Shown here piece after piece: positions 17,105-23,977 of a DNA stretch of 64,000 nt (positions within the stretch are counted from its first letter, which is position 1; every line of letters begins with the position of its first letter). The notes under the pieces were generated by a model. It saw only the letters and a program-made list of their open reading frames with translations, did not search any database and had not been told where the DNA came from. The DNA is from Sphingobium soli (lineage in GTDB: Bacteria > Pseudomonadota > Alphaproteobacteria > Sphingomonadales > Sphingomonadaceae): NCBI RefSeq assembly GCF_020782245.1, contig NZ_JAJGNP010000001.1, positions 1-64,000 of the forward strand, given 5' to 3'. The translations under genes were made by a program, and so were the position numbers.

Positions 17105-17953
17105 ATGACCAAGGTTACCGTCGCCGCACTTCAGCTCTCCTTTTCCGACGACAGGGCTGACAATATCGCTCTGGTCGCCGATCATGTGCGCAAGGCGGCG
17201 ATGCGCGGGGCCAAGATCATCCTGCCGCCGGAATTGTTCGAAGGCCCCTATTTCTGCCGCGTGGAGGACGAAGCGCTGTTCGCCAACGCGCTGCCGACGG
17301 ACGAGCACCCCGCCGTGCAGGACATGCGCAAGCTGGCGAAAGAGCTAGGCGTCTATATCCCCACCAGCTATTTCGAGCGCGACGGCCACCACCATTATAA
17401 CTCGCTCGCCATGATCGATGATCAGGGGGAGATCATGGGCGTCTATCGCAAGAGCCATATCCCCGACGGGCCGGGCTATGAGGAGAAATATTATTTCCGG
17501 CCTGGCAATAGCGGCTTCAAGGTGTGGAAGACGCGGTACGGCACGATCGGCGTCGGCATCTGCTGGGACCAATGGTATCCCGAAACCGCACGGTGCATGG
17601 CGTTGATGGGGGCCGAAATGCTCTTCTACCCTACCGCCATCGGCTCCGAACCCTATGATGCGGACCTTGACACCAGCCGCATGTGGCGGCGGGCGATGAT
17701 CGGTCATGCCGTGTCCAATTGCATGCCGGTGATCGCCGCAAATCGCATTGGTGAGGAAGACGGCCAGAGCTTCTACGGCCACAGCTTCATCAGCGACGAA
17801 TGGGGCGACTATGTGTCGGAAGCGGATGCGAAGGACCATGGTGCGCTGGTCGCAACGCTCGACCTGGAACGCGCGCGCATCCATCGCGCGGGCATGGGCT
17901 TCTTTCGCGATCGCCGGCCGGACCTGTATGGCCGCATCGCGCAGGACATCTGA
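17105..17953 (+). CDS. aguB: N-carbamoylputrescine amidase
   Basis: Hydrolyses N-carbamoylputrescine to putrescine, CO2 and ammonia, the step after AguA. The 282-residue cytoplasmic carbon-nitrogen hydrolase shows the full catalytic set: Glu43 in PPELFEGPYF, Lys116 in YRKSHIPDGPGYEEKYYF and nucleophile Cys153 in GVGICWDQWYPE. Length and motifs match plant and bacterial AguB closely. It directly follows aguA in the same orientation. No decarboxylase for making agmatine is in the window, so the substrate may come from elsewhere in the genome or from outside. Confidence 0.96.
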   Translation: MTKVTVAALQLSFSDDRADNIALVADHVRKAAMRGAKIILPPELFEGPYFCRVEDEALFANALPTDEHPAVQDMRKLAKELGVYIPTSYFERDGHHHYNSLAMIDDQGEIMGVYRKSHIPDGPGYEEKYYFRPGNSGFKVWKTRYGTIGVGICWDQWYPETARCMALMGAEMLFYPTAIGSEPYDADLDTSRMWRRAMIGHAVSNCMPVIAANRIGEEDGQSFYGHSFISDEWGDYVSEADAKDHGALVATLDLERARIHRAGMGFFRDRRPDLYGRIAQDI

Positions 17954-17965
17954 GCCGCGCGCGGC

Positions 17966-18649
17966 CTAGACGTCGGCCCAGCGCCGCAGCAGATTATGGT
18001 AGACGCCGGTCAGGCGGATAACTTCCACATGATCCTGCCCCAGCTGCGCGGCGATACCCTGGACGCTGCGATCCAGGTCGAACAGCATCTGCCGCGCCGC
18101 ATCGTCGCGGATCATCGACTGGAGCCAGAAGAAACTGGCAACCCGTCGCCCGCTTGTCACCGGCTCCACACGATGGAGCGAGGATGAAGGGTAGAGGACG
18201 GCGTGCCCGGCCGGCAGCTTCACCTGCTGCACGCCAAACTGGGTTTCGATCGTCAACTCGCCACCCTCATAGGCTTCGGGCGGTTCCAGAAACACGGTAA
18301 CGGACAGGTCAGACCGCACGCGAAAGCCCGTACCGGCCTGAATGCGCACGGCATTGTCGACATGGACGCCAAAGGATTGCCCACCCGCATAGCTGTTGAA
18401 CAGCGGCGGAAAGATGCGCAGCGGCAGCGCCGCCGCGATGAACAGTGGCGATTGTCCGAGTGCGTCGAGGATCATCTGGCCGGCTCGCTTCGCGGCCAGG
18501 CTGTCTTCGGGCAATTGCAGATTATGCTTGGCGAGGGCCGACTGGTGGCCGGAGGTGATGTTGCCATCGACCCAATCGGCGGCGTCGATCAAGTCGCGAA
18601 TGGCGGCAACGCCGGCAGCGTCGAGTAGGTCGGGAATGGGGATGAGCAT
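17966..18649 (-). CDS. PKHD-type Fe(II)/2-oxoglutarate hydroxylase (PiuC/YbiX family)
   Basis: A 227-residue cytoplasmic dioxygenase. The Fe(II) ligands are visible as His96 and Asp98 (FGVHVDNAV) and His159 ([13 protein letters not shown]), with Arg169 for 2-oxoglutarate. PiuC-family genes are typically found with TonB-dependent siderophore receptors and are iron-regulated; the substrate is not known. Here the gene is followed upstream on the same strand by tonB (about 18 bases between tonB's stop and this gene's start) and then a catecholate-type receptor, the usual context. It is likely co-transcribed with tonB. Confidence 0.9.
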   Translation of the reverse strand: MLIPIPDLLDAAGVAAIRDLIDAADWVDGNITSGHQSALAKHNLQLPEDSLAAKRAGQMILDALGQSPLFIAAALPLRIFPPLFNSYAGGQSFGVHVDNAVRIQAGTGFRVRSDLSVTVFLEPPEAYEGGELTIETQFGVQQVKLPAGHAVLYPSSSLHRVEPVTSGRRVASFFWLQSMIRDDAARQMLFDLDRSVQGIAAQLGQDHVEVIRLTGVYHNLLRRWADV

Positions 18650-18667
18650 GGGGTGAAGGGCTGTCCG

Positions 18668-19435
18668 TCAGGCGGCGTCGGTCCGCAGGATGAAGGGGAT
18701 TTCCACGACGCCACGCACGCGCACCGGTTGGCCGCTGCGCAGCACCGGCTTCCAGCGCCAGCCGCGCACGGCTTCGCTGGCAGCCTTGTCGAGCCGGAAA
18801 AAGCCGCTGCTCTGCGTAACGACCAGATTTTCAACCGCACCGTCCAGACCCAATGTCAGGGTCAAGACAACAGTGCCTTGCTCCCGCTTGCGACGGCTTT
18901 CAACCGGATAACGGGGCGGCTTGCCGGCAATCATCTGCGCGCCAAGGTCGCCCCCCTGGACTAGGCTGGGCGCCGCGACCGGCGCGGCGACGACCGGCGA
19001 AGGAGCAGGAACGGCGATCGCGACCGGTGTTGGAGATTGCGGAGGCGATACGTCCGGTGTCGTGCGTATCTGGGGTGCCGGCGGCACCGGTGTCTGCACG
19101 ATCGGCGGCGGCGCGACCACTTCGGGCCGGGACGGCGGCGGGGGCGGCGCTTCCTCAGCGGGCGGCGGGGGTGGCGGACTAAGGTTGACGACAGTCAGTG
19201 ACGCGTCCTGCGCCTTGGTAACATGGCTGCGAATCTGCACCAGCGCGCCGATCAGCAGGATGTGGATCAACAGGATCGCAATGATCACGGGCACATTCGG
19301 ACGAGAACGGACTCCGTAGCGTTCACCCGGCACAGACCGTTGCGACATGGTCCGAACGCTATCGACGTTCACCACTGGCTCGCAGATGATCGCCACATCG
19401 TCCGTATCGCTCGGCTCGCTTGCCGCTTGCAGCAT
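18668..19435 (-). CDS. tonB: Energy transducer TonB
   Basis: TonB carries proton-motive energy from ExbBD to outer-membrane receptors. The 255-residue protein has a cytoplasmic N-terminal tail of about 47 residues, one membrane helix (48-66, VPVIIAILLIHILLIGALV), a Pro-rich periplasmic spacer (85-130, with a six-proline run) and a C-terminal TonB domain (170-250, KPPRYPVESRRKREQGTVVL and AVRGWRWKPVLRSGQPV). The longer start at 19435 is supported by GGAGG eight bases upstream; an internal ATG at 19348 has none. exbB/exbD are not adjacent. It stands between a PiuC-type gene and a siderophore receptor, with an iron-box-like site just upstream. Confidence 0.93.
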   Translation of the reverse strand: MLQAASEPSDTDDVAIICEPVVNVDSVRTMSQRSVPGERYGVRSRPNVPVIIAILLIHILLIGALVQIRSHVTKAQDASLTVVNLSPPPPPPAEEAPPPPPSRPEVVAPPPIVQTPVPPAPQIRTTPDVSPPQSPTPVAIAVPAPSPVVAAPVAAPSLVQGGDLGAQMIAGKPPRYPVESRRKREQGTVVLTLTLGLDGAVENLVVTQSSGFFRLDKAASEAVRGWRWKPVLRSGQPVRVRGVVEIPFILRTDAA

Positions 19436-19477
19436 GACAGCGCCTCCCTTTCCGTCAGCCCGCGATAGCGCGAAGAC

Positions 19478-19495
19478 TAATGCGAATCAATTGCG
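19478..19495. promoter_or_regulatory. Iron-box-like site upstream of tonB
   Basis: TAATGCGAATCAATTGCG lies 43 bases before the tonB start. Its core TGCGAAT is shared with sites before both TonB-dependent receptor genes, and the whole is an imperfect palindrome of the ATGCGAAT-N-ATTGC type. A Fur-type repressor site is inferred from this sharing and the gene content. Confidence 0.5.
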
Positions 19496-19572
19496 GCGTT
19501 TGCAAGCCAACAAAATGGGGCGGCGGATCGAGCCAAGGCCAATTGATCCGCCGCTCGCGGCCCAAACCTACG

Positions 19573-21882
19573 TCAAATCTTGTAATTGAGCGTCAGGACC
19601 CAGGACCGCCCCTCCCCTGGATTGGCCCAGCCATTGTTGCGTACGCTGGTGAAATATTTCTCATTGGTGAAATTCTGGACATTGAGCTGCGCAGTCAGAC
19701 TTTCCGTGACCGGATAGGAGAGCATCGCCCGATGGACCAGATAATCGTCCGTCTTGTACATCGGCGCACCAGTCGCATTGGAAAGATACCAGCTGCCCTG
19801 ATAGGTCAGGCCATAGCCCAGTTGCAGCCCAAACGGCAGCGTGTAGGTCGTGAACAGACTGCCCGAATGCTTCGGATTGTTCGTCATGGGGTTGCCGGCC
19901 TGAAGATCGACCACACCCTGCGATTTCTGATAATCGGAAATGCTCTGGATTACCTTGGTGTCCAGATAGGTATAATTGGCGAAGATCGTCCAGGCGGGCG
20001 TTATGTTGCCAGTGGCGCCCAGCGTCACCCCATTGACCCGGTTGCGTCCGTCATTGACGGCCAGATCGCCGACCAACGGGTCATTGGAGGTGACCCGGTA
20101 GTTGGTGCGCTCGTTACGGAACAACGCCGCGCTCAATTGCAACTGGCGGTCGAACAAATCGATCTTGCCGCCAATTTCGTAATTGACTGCCTGTTCAGGC
20201 TTGATGTTGCAGGGGTCGGTGAAGTTATTGCCTTCATCGGCAAGTCCGCAGCCCGATCGCACGGTGGTGCTCACCGGGTTCTTCGAATTGCCGTAAGCGA
20301 CATACAGGCTGGCATAGTCGACAGGCTTGAACACCAGACCTACGCGGTAGGAAAAGAGGTCGTCCGTGGACTGCTGCCGCGCGCCGGCGCTATATGCGCC
20401 GCCAAGCGCCGGTGTCGCGATGCTGTCTGACCGGAAACGGGCGCGATTATGCTCCCAGCGGATACCGCCATTGAGTTCGACCTGCTCCACGATCTTGACC
20501 GCTGCGAAGGCATAGGCGGCGACGTTGAACAGGTCGCCGTCATCGCGCCGGGTGCGGATCGGATTGACGGGCCCGGTATAAATGGCATCGGGATTGCTAA
20601 TGTCGATCGGATCGAGCGTCGGGTTGGGCAAGGCACCACCGACATTGCGCAGCACGTTACCGCTGTCGAGCGTGTAATCTTCCTGCAACGCGGACGTGCC
20701 GATCACCAAGCTATGACCACCTGGAATGGCAAAGGTCAGATCAAGCTGGTTGTAGAGGGTCTGGTTCTCGGTATTGCGGAAGCCGCCCCGTGGTCCTCGA
20801 GGATAATAGGTGCCGGGCACCTGCGTATCCGAGCAGGGATCGCCATTCGCCAGCAGACCGCTGGCCAGGCAATAATCGCCCTGTGGCGGATTGACGATCA
20901 GCTCCTGTTCAACCCGCTGCCAGCGCGACAGATTACGGATGGAAAAGACGTCGCTGAAGCGATGATCGAAGATCGCGGTGGCCTGATCGATCGTCTGGTC
21001 CTGCTTGTCCAGATTGCGATAGCCATAATAGCCGCTGTAGGGCACGCCGGGCAGAATACCGTCGTGAAAGGCATTCTTGTAATAGGGCACACCGTATAGC
21101 GGCGTGTTCTGATCTTCCTGATGGGTGTAGAGCAGCGTCAGCGAGGTTGGCCCTTCAAGTCCAAGCTTCACAGAGGGCGCAACGCCCCAACGTTCGTAGC
21201 GATCGACGTCGCGGCGCGGCACGTCATTTTCATGATACATGGCATTGAGCCGCACGGCCGCGAAGTCGGACACGCGCACATTGCTGTCGACCGTCGCGCG
21301 ATAATAGTCCGACGTGCCGATACCGCCCTGAACCAGCGTCTCATCATAGCCCTTGGGCCGCTTGGTGACGATATTGATGTTGCCGCCCATCGCTCCGGAC
21401 CCGCCATAAACGGAATTGGCGCCGTTGGTGACTTCGATCTGTTCGATATTGAACGGGTCAGTGCGGCTATATTGCGCGCTGTCGCGCACCCCATCGATGC
21501 TGATATCGGTATTGGCACTCTGACCGCGCAGATTGATATTGTCGCCATAGCCGCCGCCGCCTTCACCCGCGCCGAAGGTGATGCCGGGGATCGTCGACAA
21601 AACGTCGCGCAGGGTCAGCAAATTCTGCTTCTGGATGGTCTGGTTGCCGACGATGGTAATCGTCTGCGGCATGTCCAGCAGCGGGCGCACATATTTGGGT
21701 GATTCCGGCTTGTCGACCTTGATCGCAGGCTCGTCGATAGCGGTGTCGGTGACAGTCATTCCGCCCAGTTTGCGGGCGGTTTCATCCCCCTGCGCCTGCG
21801 CCTGCGCCTGCGCGGCACCGGAAAAGGCCAGAGCGCCGACGCAGCCGAGCGCAAGAAAAGAGGTGGATGCGATTTTGGACAT
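19573..21882 (-). CDS. TonB-dependent siderophore receptor, catecholate (Fiu) type
   Basis: A 769-residue outer-membrane receptor. The signal peptide runs to about FSGAAQA and is followed by an (Ala-Gln) repeat. The plug domain (residues ~60-200) contains LLDMPQTITIVGNQTIQ, ITFGAGEGGGGYGDNINLRG and NGANSVYGGSGAMGGNINIVTKRP. A 22-strand barrel ends in the aromatic-terminated GRSWVLTLNYKI. The plug resembles Fiu-like receptors for iron-catecholates. It follows an operator-like region with two direct repeats and belongs with tonB and the PiuC-type gene (tonB lies about 140 bases downstream). The exact ligand cannot be read from sequence. Confidence 0.93.
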   Translation of the reverse strand: MSKIASTSFLALGCVGALAFSGAAQAQAQAQGDETARKLGGMTVTDTAIDEPAIKVDKPESPKYVRPLLDMPQTITIVGNQTIQKQNLLTLRDVLSTIPGITFGAGEGGGGYGDNINLRGQSANTDISIDGVRDSAQYSRTDPFNIEQIEVTNGANSVYGGSGAMGGNINIVTKRPKGYDETLVQGGIGTSDYYRATVDSNVRVSDFAAVRLNAMYHENDVPRRDVDRYERWGVAPSVKLGLEGPTSLTLLYTHQEDQNTPLYGVPYYKNAFHDGILPGVPYSGYYGYRNLDKQDQTIDQATAIFDHRFSDVFSIRNLSRWQRVEQELIVNPPQGDYCLASGLLANGDPCSDTQVPGTYYPRGPRGGFRNTENQTLYNQLDLTFAIPGGHSLVIGTSALQEDYTLDSGNVLRNVGGALPNPTLDPIDISNPDAIYTGPVNPIRTRRDDGDLFNVAAYAFAAVKIVEQVELNGGIRWEHNRARFRSDSIATPALGGAYSAGARQQSTDDLFSYRVGLVFKPVDYASLYVAYGNSKNPVSTTVRSGCGLADEGNNFTDPCNIKPEQAVNYEIGGKIDLFDRQLQLSAALFRNERTNYRVTSNDPLVGDLAVNDGRNRVNGVTLGATGNITPAWTIFANYTYLDTKVIQSISDYQKSQGVVDLQAGNPMTNNPKHSGSLFTTYTLPFGLQLGYGLTYQGSWYLSNATGAPMYKTDDYLVHRAMLSYPVTESLTAQLNVQNFTNEKYFTSVRNNGWANPGEGRSWVLTLNYKI
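21790..21813. repeat. Four tandem CTGCGC hexamers
   Basis: Four exact copies of a six-base unit encode the Ala-Gln-Ala-Gln run at the signal-peptide cleavage region of the receptor. In-frame copy-number change would alter only the length of the leader tail. Confidence 0.8.
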
Positions 21883-21913
21883 GGATAGTCTCCCCCATAT
21901 TGTCGAGGAGGCT

Positions 21914-21963
21914 GCTATTGCGAATCGTTCTTATAGTCAAATGCTATTGCAACTAATTCTTAT
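21914..21963. promoter_or_regulatory. Two direct repeats upstream of the catecholate receptor
   Basis: GCTATTGCGAATCGTTCTTAT (21914-21934 apart from its ends) and GCTATTGCAACTAATTCTTAT (21943-21963) match at 17 of 21 positions and start 29 bases apart. They lie 32-81 bases before the receptor start; the distal copy overlaps the stop codon of the upstream RHH gene. The first contains TGCGAAT. This looks like a tandem operator for an iron regulator. Confidence 0.5.
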
Positions 21964-22228
21964 CACCAATTGCCGCCAGCCGCCGAAACAGCCAGCAGCG
22001 GATTGCGCTCGCCAGATTGGGCGCAGGATCGGCCGCCATGCGCGCAAGGTCGATCCGCGCGATCAGGGCGTTGACGGGAACGGATCCGTCGTCGGCCGCG
22101 CGGCGTAGCGCGTCCCAGAATATGGGTTCCAGACTGATGGCGGTCTGGTGGCCGGCGATGGTGACGCTCCGCTTCACCGGCGGGGCGAAGGGCGACCCGT
22201 GAGGATCGTCAAGGTCGCCCATGTCCAT
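21953..22228 (-). CDS. Ribbon-helix-helix domain protein
   Basis: A 91-residue small DNA-binding-type protein. The core VKRSVTIAGHQTAISLEPIFWDALRRAA fits the ribbon-helix-helix family common in alphaproteobacteria: a short beta strand followed by two helices, with the aryl-sulfate/RHH_4-like pattern. It begins inside the end of the reductase gene as TGATG, so translation is probably coupled to it. Its target is unknown; it could regulate its own operon or the receptor gene whose operator overlaps its stop. The TTG at 22231 and an ATG at 22222 are alternative starts. Confidence 0.8.
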   Translation of the reverse strand: MDMGDLDDPHGSPFAPPVKRSVTIAGHQTAISLEPIFWDALRRAADDGSVPVNALIARIDLARMAADPAPNLASAIRCWLFRRLAAIGDKN

Positions 22229-22950
22229 CAATACATATGCTGGCCGCCGTTGATCGACAGCGTGCTGCCGGTCACGAAGCCGCCATCCTCGCTACAGAAA
22301 AAGGCGACGCCGCGCGCGATTTCATGGGCCTGCCCCAGCCGGCCGACCGGGATCTTGGCGACGATCTTTTCCAGCACAGGGGCAGGTACGGCCGCGACCA
22401 TGTCGGTGTCGATATAGCCGGGCGCGATGGCATTGACTGTCACGCCACATTTGGCGCCTTCCTGCGCCAATGCCTTGGTAAAGCCATGGATGCCCGACTT
22501 GGCGGCCGCATAATTGACCTGGCCATATTGACCCGCCTGGCCATTAACCGAACCGATATTGACGATGCGGCCCCAACCCCTTTCGCGCATGCCGCCGAAA
22601 CAGGCCTTCGCCATATTGAAGCAGCCGCCAAGATTGATGCGCATGACCTCATTCCAGTCGTCGAAGCTCATCTTGGCGAGCACGCCGTCGCGGGTGATGC
22701 CGGCATTGTTGACGACGATGTCGACAGGCCCGATCGCTTCGGCGACCTGCGCGCAGCCGTCGAGGCACGCCTGATGGTCGCCCACGTCCCATTTGAAGGC
22801 AGCGATGCCGGTCTTGTCGGTGAACGCCTTGGCCTTTTCGTCGTTGCCGGCATAGTTGGCGGCGACGGCATAGCCCATTTCCTTGAGCGCGAGACTGATT
22901 GCCTCCCCGATGCCCCGCGTACCGCCGGTTACGATCGCCACTCTCGACAT
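22228..22950 (-). CDS. phbB: Acetoacetyl-CoA reductase-type SDR (PhaB/PhbB)
   Basis: A 240-residue NADPH-dependent short-chain dehydrogenase. It has the glycine-rich cofactor motif VTGGTRGIG (residues ~6-14), NNAG, and the catalytic set in IGSVNGQAGQYGQVNYAAAKSG, ending AEDGGFVTGSTLSINGGQHMY. The close match to PHB-pathway reductases, which reduce acetoacetyl-CoA to 3-hydroxybutyryl-CoA for polyhydroxyalkanoate, makes this assignment likely. No thiolase or PHA synthase gene is adjacent. ATG 22950 has AGAGGA six bases upstream. The downstream RHH gene is coupled by TGATG; ferrochelatase lies 26 bases upstream on the same strand. Confidence 0.88.
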   Translation of the reverse strand: MSRVAIVTGGTRGIGEAISLALKEMGYAVAANYAGNDEKAKAFTDKTGIAAFKWDVGDHQACLDGCAQVAEAIGPVDIVVNNAGITRDGVLAKMSFDDWNEVMRINLGGCFNMAKACFGGMRERGWGRIVNIGSVNGQAGQYGQVNYAAAKSGIHGFTKALAQEGAKCGVTVNAIAPGYIDTDMVAAVPAPVLEKIVAKIPVGRLGQAHEIARGVAFFCSEDGGFVTGSTLSINGGQHMY

Positions 22951-22975
22951 ATCAGCGTCCTCTTCCAAACAGGGG

Positions 22976-23977
22976 TCAGTCCATCCAACCCGAAAGTTCG
23001 CGGCCTATAAGCCTCTGGTAAAGGGTGATAGCCTCCGCGGATGCGTTTAGACAGGGCAAATAGGCGAAATTTTCCCCGCCAGCGGCCAAAAAAGCCTCTT
23101 TTGCGCGCATGGCAATCTCTTCGAGCGTCTCAAGGCAGTCCGCTGAAAAGCCTGGTGTTGCCACGGCAATGTTTCGGACACCTTCGTGCACCAATTTGGC
23201 CAGTGTTGCTTCGGTCTCAGGCTCAAGCCATTTGGCCCGCCCGAAGCGCGACTGGAAACTCATATGGACCGGTATTGACAAGGCCTCCTCCAGCAGTCGC
23301 GCGGTCTTGACCGAATGACAGTGGTAGGGGTCGCCCAGTTTCAGCGTCCGTTCGGGCATGCCATGAAAGCTGGCGAGCAGCGCATCGGGGCGGAAGGACA
23401 AGGCGGTGATGGCCCCTTCGATCGAGCGGCGCAGGGCGCCGATATAGGCGGGGTCGTCATGATAGGGCGGCAGCGTGCGCACGGCCGGTTGCCAGCGCAT
23501 CTTTGCGAGGGCCGCAAAGGCCGCGTCATTGGCAGTGGCGGTCGTTGCACCGCTATATTGCGGATAAAGCGGCGCCAGCAATATACGATCGCACCCGGCT
23601 TGCTTCATCGCCTTCAGCCGCTCGCCGATGGCGGGATTGCCATAGCGCATTGCCCAGTCGACAAGCACTCCACCCCCCATAGCATCCTGAAGCGCCTGCG
23701 CAGTGGCGCGCGTGTAGACGGCGAGCGGCGACCCTTCCGTCATCCAGACCTGTTGATAGGCGTGGGCCGATTTTTTCGGCCGCGTCGTCAGGATCGCGCC
23801 GCGCAGGATCGGTTGCCACAGCAATGGCGGAATTTCCACGACACGCCGGTCGGAGAGAAATTCGGCCAGATAGCGGCGGACCGAAACAGGGTCTGGCGCA
23901 TCCGGCGTGCCTAAATTGATGAGCAGCACACCCACCATTGGCGCGGGGATGACGGGATGATCGGCTGGCGGGGTCAT
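22976..23977 (-). CDS. hemH: Ferrochelatase
   Basis: Inserts Fe(II) into protoporphyrin IX in the last step of haem synthesis. The 333-residue protein has the family start GVLLINLGTPDAPDP, the metal-ligand histidine in LLASFHGMPER, DPYHCHSVKTARLL, MSFQSRFGRAKWLEP, and the second acidic site in GFSADCLETLEEI. The ATG at 23977 overlaps the stop of the upstream oxidoreductase gene as ATGA, so the two are translationally coupled. The longer frame to 24022 would run into that gene and is not needed. It is a convincing member with all catalytic blocks. Confidence 0.96.
   Translation of the reverse strand: MTPPADHPVIPAPMVGVLLINLGTPDAPDPVSVRRYLAEFLSDRRVVEIPPLLWQPILRGAILTTRPKKSAHAYQQVWMTEGSPLAVYTRATAQALQDAMGGGVLVDWAMRYGNPAIGERLKAMKQAGCDRILLAPLYPQYSGATTATANDAAFAALAKMRWQPAVRTLPPYHDDPAYIGALRRSIEGAITALSFRPDALLASFHGMPERTLKLGDPYHCHSVKTARLLEEALSIPVHMSFQSRFGRAKWLEPETEATLAKLVHEGVRNIAVATPGFSADCLETLEEIAMRAKEAFLAAGGENFAYLPCLNASAEAITLYQRLIGRELSGWMD

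Noticed and set aside
22228..22950. A polyhydroxyalkanoate operon
   Set aside because: Only the reductase is present; no thiolase (phaA) or synthase (phaC) lies nearby, so the pathway cannot be claimed from this window.
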